This document shows, one piece after another, positions 1 through 5,086 of a DNA stretch of 5,086 bases. Position numbers and translations under genes: made by a program. The notes below the pieces were generated by a model. The model ran no database searches and was not told the origin of the DNA. It saw only the letters and a program-made list of their open reading frames with translations. The first letter of the stretch is position 1. Each line of letters opens with the position of its first letter. This stretch comes from Candidatus Poribacteria bacterium (GTDB lineage Bacteria; Poribacteria; WGA-4E; WGA-3G): contig RKRO01000555.1 in NCBI GenBank assembly GCA_007571355.1, positions 1-5,086 on the forward strand. Reading direction: 5' to 3'.

Positions 1-1020
1 GCCCCTGATGACAAACCGAAAAATCACGTCCGCGCCTTACCTGAACGTGAACATTTGGCGATCCGATTTCCAGTCGTAGAAGGATACGCTTTCGCGCTGC
101 AAAAGAACGAAATCAAGGCGGATATTGAATCTACAGAACCCCTTAGCATCCACCCCGAAATCAACCCGACCGCCCTATACGTCAAACCCGCTGTCGGGTA
201 TGAGACCGGTACCCCTTCTGCATCCGGCCCAGGCGGCGCGGTCCTACAAGACCGCGAAGAATATTATCGAACAACACACTTGCAAGCCATAGCGTTTGAG
301 ATTGCGCATCGGATTGTCCACAAGTTGGTCGGCGACAGCCAAACTGCCCCAGACCGGGCCAGCAACCCGAAACTCCGGTTGCTCTCTCGCCACCGCCTTT
401 TTCCGCAAGTTTTCAAGTTTGTTGATGTATACATTAAAACAAAGGTCAATTTCCGAGGGTGTAATCCGTGTGAACTTGGACAAGAGAAATACGTCACACG
501 TATCGTAGAACGACTCATGACCGCGATCCAACCGGATGAGACAAAGGGTGAAACCCCACTTCTTCCGATCCTAAACCGCTACGCACCGATCGGTACGTCT
601 GCTGATGTTGACTTTCTCACACCGCGTCCGTGTACCGAGACATTAAAGAGTCATGTGAATCAGGTTGTGCTGGATATCGACAAATGGGAGCGTGCGGCGA
701 AGTTTCGGCTGGAGCAGTCCGATGTTGTCGCGTGCTATGTACGCAACGACCACCTTGAGCTCCGCATCCCCTACGAACATGACGGTATGCCGCACCACTA
801 CGAACCCGATTTTATCGTTAGACTTACCAACGGTGTCCACCTCATTCTGGAGATTAAGGGCTTTGAACCAGATCGAGTCCTCGCCAAACACGCTGCCGCC
901 AAGCGGTGGATCTCCGCAGTCAACAACTGGGGCAAACTGAAAAAATGGGATTTCCTCGTCTGTAGAGATCCACAATGGCTCGGACAAGCGTTAAATCAAT
1001 TGGTCGCTTCTGACGGTTAA
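1..1020 (+). CDS. Type III-like restriction endonuclease/helicase subunit (BPTD_3080-like), C-terminal part, 5'-truncated by window edge
   Basis: The frame is open from base 1 to the TAA at 1018-1020, giving 339 residues with no start needed inside the window. The TTG at 55 lies inside continuous coding sequence (LPEREHLAIRFPVVEGY) and is not a real start. The protein resembles the C-terminal third of BPTD_3080-family type III restriction subunits. These are roughly 1000-residue proteins that begin with a superfamily 2 helicase, which would lie to the left of this window. Family-like segments are LFPQVFKFVD (near 132-141), LLPILNRYAPIG, HVNQVVLDIDKWE and the terminal nuclease core. That core reads YEPDF, then 13 residues after the PD, then EIKG: D270 (codon 808), E284 (850) and K286 (856). 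This is a complete PD-(D/E)xK signature. Expected role: ATP-dependent cleavage of unmodified foreign DNA in the cytoplasm. No convincing terminator follows the stop. The family call comes from remembered sequence similarity; the nuclease motif is directly visible. Confidence 0.85.
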   Translation, partial: APDDKPKNHVRALPEREHLAIRFPVVEGYAFALQKNEIKADIESTEPLSIHPEINPTALYVKPAVGYETGTPSASGPGGAVLQDREEYYRTTHLQAIAFEIAHRIVHKLVGDSQTAPDRASNPKLRLLSRHRLFPQVFKFVDVYIKTKVNFRGCNPCELGQEKYVTRIVERLMTAIQPDETKGETPLLPILNRYAPIGTSADVDFLTPRPCTETLKSHVNQVVLDIDKWERAAKFRLEQSDVVACYVRNDHLELRIPYEHDGMPHHYEPDFIVRLTNGVHLILEIKGFEPDRVLAKHAAAKRWISAVNNWGKLKKWDFLVCRDPQWLGQALNQLVASDG

Positions 1021-1087
1021 TATTGTGATAATGAGGTTTAACAGAATATTTGACGCAAAAACTTTAACCCCTTCCATCACCGATAGA

Positions 1088-1116
1088 TTGACTTTTTTTG
1101 TTTCCTATGTCATAAT
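1088..1116 (+). promoter_or_regulatory. Sigma70-type promoter upstream of the phosphodiesterase gene
   Basis: The -35 box TTGACT (1088-1093; 5 of 6 to TTGACA) is separated by exactly 17 bases from the -10 box CATAAT (1111-1116; 5 of 6 to TATAAT). Transcription would start near 1123. A perfect TATAAT also occurs at 1120-1125, but it is 26 bases from the -35 box and so is badly spaced for it. The only downstream gene on this strand is the phosphodiesterase, which implies a leader of about 320 bases. I see no better promoter closer to that gene. Confidence 0.6.
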
Positions 1117-1287
1117 AGATATAATGATTTCGCTCCATTTCCAAAACGCGAGTCCCTGCAGGTCTAAATTCTGAAACCTAAAAGGGCATATATCATCACT
1201 GTGTTTCAAAGCAGCACACGGAAACCTTAGACGTAACGTGAGTTTGATAAAGACCTAAAGCAGCCGCTTTTCCGCTGAGCGTCGCCC

Positions 1288-1327
1288 TACCCCCCTGATA
1301 AGGGGGGATCAAGGGGGGTTGGATTTC
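1288..1327. repeat. GC-rich palindromic intergenic repeat with a 7-bp hairpin
   Basis: A perfect stem CCCCCCT (1290-1296) and AGGGGGG (1301-1307) closes a GATA loop. A second run of six G follows at 1313-1318 and could pair with the same C-run, so two alternative folds exist. Read on the minus strand, the unit runs AAATCC, a C-run, then CTTATCAGG with more G. The repeat at 3601-3641 shares AAATCC and CTTATCAGGnGG in the plus orientation. Repeats of this general kind (C-run, TTATCAGG, G-run) are familiar from intergenic regions of several environmental bacteria; that point is from memory. There is no U-tract after the stem, so it is not an ordinary terminator. Confidence 0.6.
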
Positions 1328-1436
1328 TAAAAATCGCCGCTTTTCGGGGAATCTATTGCTTTTTGGGTGAATGTGCGTCTGCTTAGGAAACCGCTCATAT
1401 TTTTTTCAAACTGGCGTTAGACGTAGTGAGTATCAC

Positions 1437-1441
1437 AGGAG
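1437..1441 (+). promoter_or_regulatory. Shine-Dalgarno that fixes the phosphodiesterase start at 1447
   Basis: AGGAG lies 5 bases before ATG 1447. The in-frame GTG at 1426 would put this AGGAG inside the coding sequence, and it has no purine-rich site of its own upstream (the preceding bases are GGCGTTAGACGTA). The ATG is therefore preferred. Confidence 0.75.
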
Positions 1442-1446
1442 CCTTT

Positions 1447-3411
1447 ATGACAAAACGCACGCAGCGCGCACCTGCCAAACGGGCAATTATTGTCGGGATG
1501 GATGGCGCGAGCATGGAACTGGTTAAAAATATGATTGATTGGGGACACGCACCGAGTATGGCGAAACTCCTCCGGACAGGGGTCTATCGCCCGATGATTG
1601 GCGTATTTCCGACGCTAACCCCCCCCGGCTGGACAGCACTTTCCACCGGCTCATGGCCCGGCACACATCAAGTGATGGATTTTAACATTCGGGCTGTTGG
1701 GGAACGCCTCGACAAAACGGTTTGGGGGATCAACACCGGGTTGTGCCAGTCCGAATATATCTGGAACCTCGTGGAACGCGCAGGTGGGAAACCGATTTTA
1801 GTGAAGTGGGAAATGTCTTGGCCCCCTACCGTCAAAACCGGTATCCAAGTAGAAGGCACGGGACCGGGGGTCTCCAACCACCATCAGGTTGCTGGCTACC
1901 ACCTCTTCGTCGGCGGGAAATGGGCACCGAGACCCATCGGCGGACAGCGGGACCCGGAAACGTTAGACCCAAGCGCACTGCAGAAGGTTCGTAACATCGA
2001 TCCGGTCACGCTCAAACCTATTGAAGATGCGGAATGGGAGGCGTTGCCCGATTCCACAAAACCTGCACAAGCGGTGGAACTCACGATCCAGCCCTTGGCA
2101 CGCGGCAGAGAAGACGTGATGCCGTCTGTTCATGTTAAAGGCGATGGCTCCGACAGCACACGGGTTCCGAAACCGTTTTATGGACTCGTCTACGCTTCAG
2201 GTGATAACGGCTATGATCGAATACGGATCTGCCGAAGTCGTTCTGGCGACACCGCTGTTGCGGATCTCGGTGTGGGTGAATGGAGCGACTGGTGGCTGGA
2301 CAATTTTGAAATTGATGGCAACACAGTGGAAGGTTACGTCCGCATGAAACTTGTGACGCTCACACCGACGGCAGACGCTTTTGAACTCTTCGTTCCGCAA
2401 ATTTGGCCCCGAGAAGGTTATACAGTCCCCGACACAGTTGCCGCCACAATCGACAAGGAAGTCGGTTCATTCCTGCAAAACCCAGCTCGCGACGCACTTG
2501 GGCAGATGGACGACGACACCTATTTCGAAGTCTTGGATTACCACCACCAGCGTCTTGCAGATGTTGCGACACACCTCGCACAGAACAACGATTGGGACGT
2601 TTTGATGGTCGAGAGCCACGCGCCGGACTATGCCAGCCACTTCTTCCTCAGCCAAGCAGATGAAATCAGTGGTGCAGCACCTGAGACCCTCCAGCGGTGC
2701 CGTGAAGGGTTACGACGCACCTACGAATCCGTTGATCGGATGATCGGACAGTTGATGGAACTTGCAGATGAGGAGACGGTTATTCTCGTCTGTTCCGACC
2801 ACGGTGGCACACCGAACCAATTCCGCGCCGTCGATATCGAGCAGGTCTTGGAAGAAACCGGATTTATCGTCAGAGATGCAAACGGGGAGATAGATTGGAC
2901 GAAAACGCGTGCGGTCAACGTCGGCCTGGTACACATCTTTATTAATTTAGCAGGGCGCGAACCGGATGGCATCGTTCCGCCTGAGGCTTATGAAGAGACA
3001 CAACGTGAACTTATTGCGGCCCTCCATACCTACAAAGACAAGAAAACCGGACGGCATCCGTTCACATTAGCCGTCACGCGTGCCGATGCCGAGATGTTCA
3101 ATCTGCATGGTGAACTTGTCGGCGATGTCGTCTACGCGTTGCGTCCTGAATTTGATGGTGCACACGGTAAGCAATTGCCCTCCGTGAGTTTCGGTATCGG
3201 TGGGCAGCATTCTACATTCCTTCTATCCGGTGCCGGGGTTCGCGAAGGCGTTGCACTGGAACGACAGGTTCGCGTCGTCGATGTCGCACCGACGCTCTGC
3301 TATCTACTCGGGCTTCCGATGCCTGATAAAGTGGAGGGCGGAGTCGTTTACGAAGCGTTAGCGGATCCGAATTGGCATCTGACAGCACTTGCGGATTTAG
3401 CATATTCTTAA
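1447..3411 (+). CDS. Type I phosphodiesterase / nucleotide pyrophosphatase family protein (alkaline phosphatase superfamily)
   Basis: This is a complete 654-residue protein. It should be a two-metal (usually zinc) hydrolase that cleaves phosphodiester or phosphomonoester bonds through a threonine nucleophile. The substrate cannot be read from the sequence. The expected active-site positions are all present: D19 in GMDGAS, nucleophile T58 in FPTLTPPGW, D394 and H398 in APDYASH, D451 and H452 in CSDHGG, and H588 in GGQHS. By analogy with ENPP enzymes, D394/H398/H588 would hold one metal and D19/T58/D451/H452 the other. The C-terminal DVAPTLCYLLGLPMP stretch is typical of the superfamily. Residues about 110-360 form a large insertion with a beta-rich segment containing GEWSDWW (277-283), seen in the phosphodiesterase branch PF01663. 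There is no signal peptide: after a short basic tail (MTKRTQRAPAKR) the first core strand starts at residue 13, so the protein is probably cytoplasmic. The start is ATG 1447 because of the AGGAG before it. The gene appears monocistronic, with a probable promoter at 1088-1116. Confidence 0.9.
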   Translation: MTKRTQRAPAKRAIIVGMDGASMELVKNMIDWGHAPSMAKLLRTGVYRPMIGVFPTLTPPGWTALSTGSWPGTHQVMDFNIRAVGERLDKTVWGINTGLCQSEYIWNLVERAGGKPILVKWEMSWPPTVKTGIQVEGTGPGVSNHHQVAGYHLFVGGKWAPRPIGGQRDPETLDPSALQKVRNIDPVTLKPIEDAEWEALPDSTKPAQAVELTIQPLARGREDVMPSVHVKGDGSDSTRVPKPFYGLVYASGDNGYDRIRICRSRSGDTAVADLGVGEWSDWWLDNFEIDGNTVEGYVRMKLVTLTPTADAFELFVPQIWPREGYTVPDTVAATIDKEVGSFLQNPARDALGQMDDDTYFEVLDYHHQRLADVATHLAQNNDWDVLMVESHAPDYASHFFLSQADEISGAAPETLQRCREGLRRTYESVDRMIGQLMELADEETVILVCSDHGGTPNQFRAVDIEQVLEETGFIVRDANGEIDWTKTRAVNVGLVHIFINLAGREPDGIVPPEAYEETQRELIAALHTYKDKKTGRHPFTLAVTRADAEMFNLHGELVGDVVYALRPEFDGAHGKQLPSVSFGIGGQHSTFLLSGAGVREGVALERQVRVVDVAPTLCYLLGLPMPDKVEGGVVYEALADPNWHLTALADLAYS

Positions 3412-3432
3412 ACGGATAGGACGCAAATTAGG

Positions 3433-3554
3433 TAGGACTTACGCAGGTTGCTCGCTTGTAGCATAACCTGTTAGGTTGTGTCAGGGAACCGTGTGGATTT
3501 TTATCGGTTCGCCCTCATAGAGACCTTGTTATTGTCAAAATTGCGTAAGTCCTG
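3433..3554. mobile_element. Probable MITE-like element with 12-bp terminal inverted repeats and TTAGG target duplication
   Basis: AGGACTTACGCA (3434-3445) is the exact reverse complement of TGCGTAAGTCCT (3542-3553). Taking one unpaired base outward on each side (T 3433, G 3554), the 122-bp unit is flanked by the identical 5-mers TTAGG (3428-3432 and 3555-3559), as expected for a target-site duplication. Inside are two further hairpins. The first pairs CAGGTT (3444-3449) with AACCTG (3465-3470), extended by GCT/AGC. The second pairs GGGAACCG (3484-3491) with CGGTTC plus CC (3505-3513), with one bulged G. There is no coding capacity, so mobilisation would need a transposase elsewhere. The end sequence resembles termini I recall from small cyanobacterial and related elements, but this is unverified. 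TTAGG also occurs inside the unit (3471-3475), which slightly weakens the duplication argument. Confidence 0.65.
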
Positions 3555-3600
3555 TTAGGGAAATATTGGATACTTCGATGCAAAAAGCGGAAATTTTCGC

Positions 3601-3641
3601 CCTTTAAATCCCCTGTTCCGCTTATCAGGCGGACTTTAAGG
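3601..3641. repeat. Palindromic intergenic repeat, possible bidirectional terminator
   Basis: The core stem TCCGC (3617-3621) and GCGGA (3629-3633) has a TTATCAG loop. An outer arm, CCTTTAAA (3601-3608) against TTTAAGG (3635-3641), pairs apart from one bulged T and an unpaired internal stretch. The stem lies 20-60 bases past the methyltransferase stop and could stop its transcript, but no U-tract follows on the minus strand. The shared AAATCC and CTTATCAGGnGG segments make it a degenerate relative, in opposite orientation, of the repeat at 1288-1327. Confidence 0.5.
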
Positions 3642-3660
3642 CAAAATGCGTCCGTCCTAT

Positions 3661-5086
3661 TTATGCGCTCGAAAAATCGAAGCCTGTCTGCTGGGCACCA
3701 GAGTGCTGAACGGCTTTCAGGCGTTCGTCAATCTGCCAGGGTAAGGCTACCGGTATTGTCCTATCCGTGAAATAAGTGTCTGTGATCTGCCAGAATTGCA
3801 GACGCGGATACCTTTTGCCGTTGTGTTCAAAGAAGCCTTCTGCTTCGGCTAAGGTCCGCATGCCACGTGTGACGGGGTGTAAGGTAATAAAAATGCCAAT
3901 GGCAGCGGCTTCATCCTGCATGGCTGTTCGAAAGGCACGCACCTGATTGGGGTTCAGAGCCTGTCCGGATTTGACTTCTGCGATGACAGGGAGTTTTTGC
4001 TGCTCGGTTTCGGCGACGTGTCTGTTCTCCCAAAGCAACATCTTCCCTGTGCCGTCGAACCCGCCGTCGTTGCTGTTGGGTGTTGGAGAGAGGCCTAATC
4101 GTGTGACGGCCCAGTTTGCGAAGTCGTTCGGGTTTTGTTCAGCGAGGAGGAGCGCGTCCTGATGTGTTGTGGGGTAGCCTTCAATGCGGTAATCTCGGTT
4201 TGGTTGTAGGTGGTGTCGTTGCTGGAGTCTGCGTTCCATGGGTTCTAATGCGAGGACGGTAAGGTCTATGCCGGTCCAGTGTCTGTTGAGTCCGTGTGCG
4301 GCGTCGATAGTTGTGCCGCATCCGCAGAAGGGGTCGAAGACGATATCTCCTGGGTTTGAAGAGGCTTTGATGATGCGTTCCAAGAGGGCAAGTGGTTTTT
4401 GCGTCGGGTAACCGAGTCGTTCTTTTGACATTGGATTGATAATTGGAATATCCCACACATCATCTACAGGGGTTCCTTTAGGATGCGGCATATATTTTTT
4501 ACCGGTTTTGCTAGTAATCCCAGCGTTCGCGTAACCGCTAGCCTCTTTATATGGAACTCGTATATCATCAATGTTAAAACAGTAACTATCGGCAGCAGCG
4601 CGCGCGTACCAAAAAATAACGTCGTGCTTGCGTGAAAAATAGGTTTTGGATCTACCTCCGCCAGTGTAGTGCCAAATAATCTCATTCCTGAAATTCTTTG
4701 CCCCAAAGATAACATCCATCAGGCATTTGAGATAGTGACTCGCATGGGGGTCACAGTGGAGATAGACGCTCCCCGTGGGTATCAGCAAACGCCAGATTTC
4801 TGCCAAGCGCGGGGCCATAAAGGTAAGATAGGCACGCATGGAGTCGCCGTGTCGCCCACTGCTTTTTAAGAGGGTGTCAAATCCCTTCAAGCATTCTGAG
4901 ACGTTTGCCATAACATCTATGAGTTCTGGGTGTCCGCCGTCGTAGTTGGCGATGGCATCACGGGTTGCGATGGCGGTATCATCCCAGTGCCAGATGTCGC
5001 CGAAAGCTTTTCGCTGCGCTTTTGAGTTCGCGAGAAAGATGTTGTAGTTACGTCCGCTGTTGAAGGGCGGGTCGAGGTAGCAGAGG
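3661..5086 (-). CDS. N4/N6 DNA methyltransferase fused to a C-terminal Mrr-like endonuclease domain, 5' end beyond the window
   Basis: The stop is TAA (read from TTA at 3661-3663), and the minus-strand frame stays open to the right edge, giving 474 visible residues. The ATG at 4911 is internal: the 58 codons before it encode catalytic motif IV, LDPPFNSGRNYN (DPPF at 5062-5073). Further along are SVYLHCDPHASHYLK, then GYPTQKP (motif X region), then FDPFCGCGTT (AdoMet-binding motif I, 4309-4338) and TGIDL. Motif IV before motif I is the beta-class order, so the product should methylate adenine N6 or cytosine N4 in a specific DNA site; the recognition site is unknown. After about 45 linker residues comes a second domain: DFANWAVTRLG, GGFDG (D codon 4054-4056), then AEVKSG (E 3976-3978, K 3970-3972) and NPNQVRAF. 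This fits a PD-(D/E)xK nuclease fold of Mrr type. The last roughly 45 residues have no recognised domain. The left-edge restriction gene converges on it, and it could be a partner or a neighbour in a defence region. Confidence 0.85.
   Translation of the reverse strand, partial: LCYLDPPFNSGRNYNIFLANSKAQRKAFGDIWHWDDTAIATRDAIANYDGGHPELIDVMANVSECLKGFDTLLKSSGRHGDSMRAYLTFMAPRLAEIWRLLIPTGSVYLHCDPHASHYLKCLMDVIFGAKNFRNEIIWHYTGGGRSKTYFSRKHDVIFWYARAAADSYCFNIDDIRVPYKEASGYANAGITSKTGKKYMPHPKGTPVDDVWDIPIINPMSKERLGYPTQKPLALLERIIKASSNPGDIVFDPFCGCGTTIDAAHGLNRHWTGIDLTVLALEPMERRLQQRHHLQPNRDYRIEGYPTTHQDALLLAEQNPNDFANWAVTRLGLSPTPNSNDGGFDGTGKMLLWENRHVAETEQQKLPVIAEVKSGQALNPNQVRAFRTAMQDEAAAIGIFITLHPVTRGMRTLAEAEGFFEHNGKRYPRLQFWQITDTYFTDRTIPVALPWQIDERLKAVQHSGAQQTGFDFSSA

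Larger units (their letters stand above)
1021..1446. other. Intergenic region and probable leader of the phosphodiesterase gene
   Basis: This is a 426-base stretch without a convincing gene. It is AT-rich in its first 110 bases and GC-rich from about 1260 to 1350. It holds one good promoter (1088-1116), a strong C6/G6 hairpin (1290-1307) and a Shine-Dalgarno just before the next gene (1437-1441). Two short direct repeats are visible: GCCGCTTTTC at 1263-1272 and 1336-1345, on either side of the hairpin, and TTAGACGTA at 1227-1235 and 1417-1425. Neither repeat is long enough to be meaningful alone. I see no tRNA, no CRISPR repeat and no hairpin followed by a U-tract that would terminate the upstream gene. 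Confidence 0.7.
3412..3660. other. Convergent intergenic region filled by repeats
   Basis: These 249 bases separate the stop codons of two convergent genes. They contain a probable miniature element (3433-3554) and a palindromic repeat (3601-3641). No open reading frame or RNA gene is evident. An 8-bp inverted repeat (ATAGGACG at 3416-3423, CGTCCTAT at 3653-3660) brackets the whole gap, but a match of that length is expected by chance in a region this size. No canonical stem-plus-U-tract terminator is seen for either gene, so the hairpins in these repeats may do that job. Confidence 0.6.

Noticed and set aside
1029..1099. Terminator for the left gene (imperfect GGTTTAA / TTTAACC pairing and a later T-tract at 1093-1099)
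   Set aside because: The pairing has a mismatch and a loop of about 20 bases. The T-tract is about 20 bases away from the stem and sits inside the promoter spacer.
1124..1174. A 16-codon reading frame starting at ATG 1124, almost at the predicted transcription start (leaderless peptide)
   Set aside because: It is too short to distinguish from chance, has no ribosome binding site and has no recognisable sequence features.
1301..1318. Two G6 runs as a G-quadruplex
   Set aside because: Only two runs are present instead of four, and the adjacent C6 run makes a simple hairpin far more likely.
1426..1446. GTG at 1426 as the start of the phosphodiesterase
   Set aside because: It has no Shine-Dalgarno, while ATG 1447 has AGGAG at 5-base spacing. 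The extra seven residues (MSITGAF) come from translating the ribosome binding site region.
2132..2663. Several open frames of 60-90 codons on both strands inside the phosphodiesterase gene
   Set aside because: They overlap a gene with a complete catalytic motif set in another frame, lack family features and are shadows of it. The same holds for the short frames inside the two restriction genes.
3416..3660. An 8-bp inverted repeat (ATAGGACG / CGTCCTAT) bracketing the whole convergent gap as the ends of a larger element
   Set aside because: An 8-bp match is expected about once by chance in a region of this size, and no flanking duplication is seen.

Overview
The window holds three genes of about mid-range GC. 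Two of them run off the window edges. A convergent gap carries a probable miniature transposable element. Nothing in the window identifies the organism firmly. The codon style, the type I phosphodiesterase of the kind often found in several paralogues, the restriction genes and the intergenic palindromes together suggest an environmental bacterium. A Candidatus Poribacteria-like or planctomycete-like genome is my guess, at low confidence.

Layout. (1) Positions 1-1020, plus strand: the C-terminal 339 residues of a large type III-like restriction/helicase subunit (BPTD_3080-like), ending in a PD-(D/E)xK nuclease domain. The frame is open to base 1, so the gene starts outside the window. (2) Positions 1021-1446: a 426-base non-coding stretch with a good sigma70-type promoter at 1088-1116, a very strong GC hairpin at 1290-1307 and a Shine-Dalgarno at 1437-1441. 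(3) Positions 1447-3411, plus strand: a complete 654-residue alkaline-phosphatase-superfamily phosphodiesterase with all seven expected active-site positions present. (4) Positions 3412-3660: a convergent intergenic region with a 122-bp element bounded by 12-bp inverted repeats and 5-bp direct repeats (TTAGG), followed by a second palindromic repeat. (5) Positions 5086-3661, minus strand: an N4/N6 DNA methyltransferase of the beta motif order (DPPF before FCGCGTT) fused to a C-terminal Mrr-like endonuclease domain. Its 5' end lies beyond the right edge.

How the genes fit together. Both outer genes belong to DNA modification and restriction and point toward each other, with the phosphodiesterase between them. 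The phosphodiesterase has its own promoter and lies over 400 bases from the restriction gene, so co-transcription is not indicated. The safest reading is a small defence-rich region with an unrelated metabolic phosphodiesterase in the middle. A functional link between the outer two genes is possible but cannot be tested from this window.
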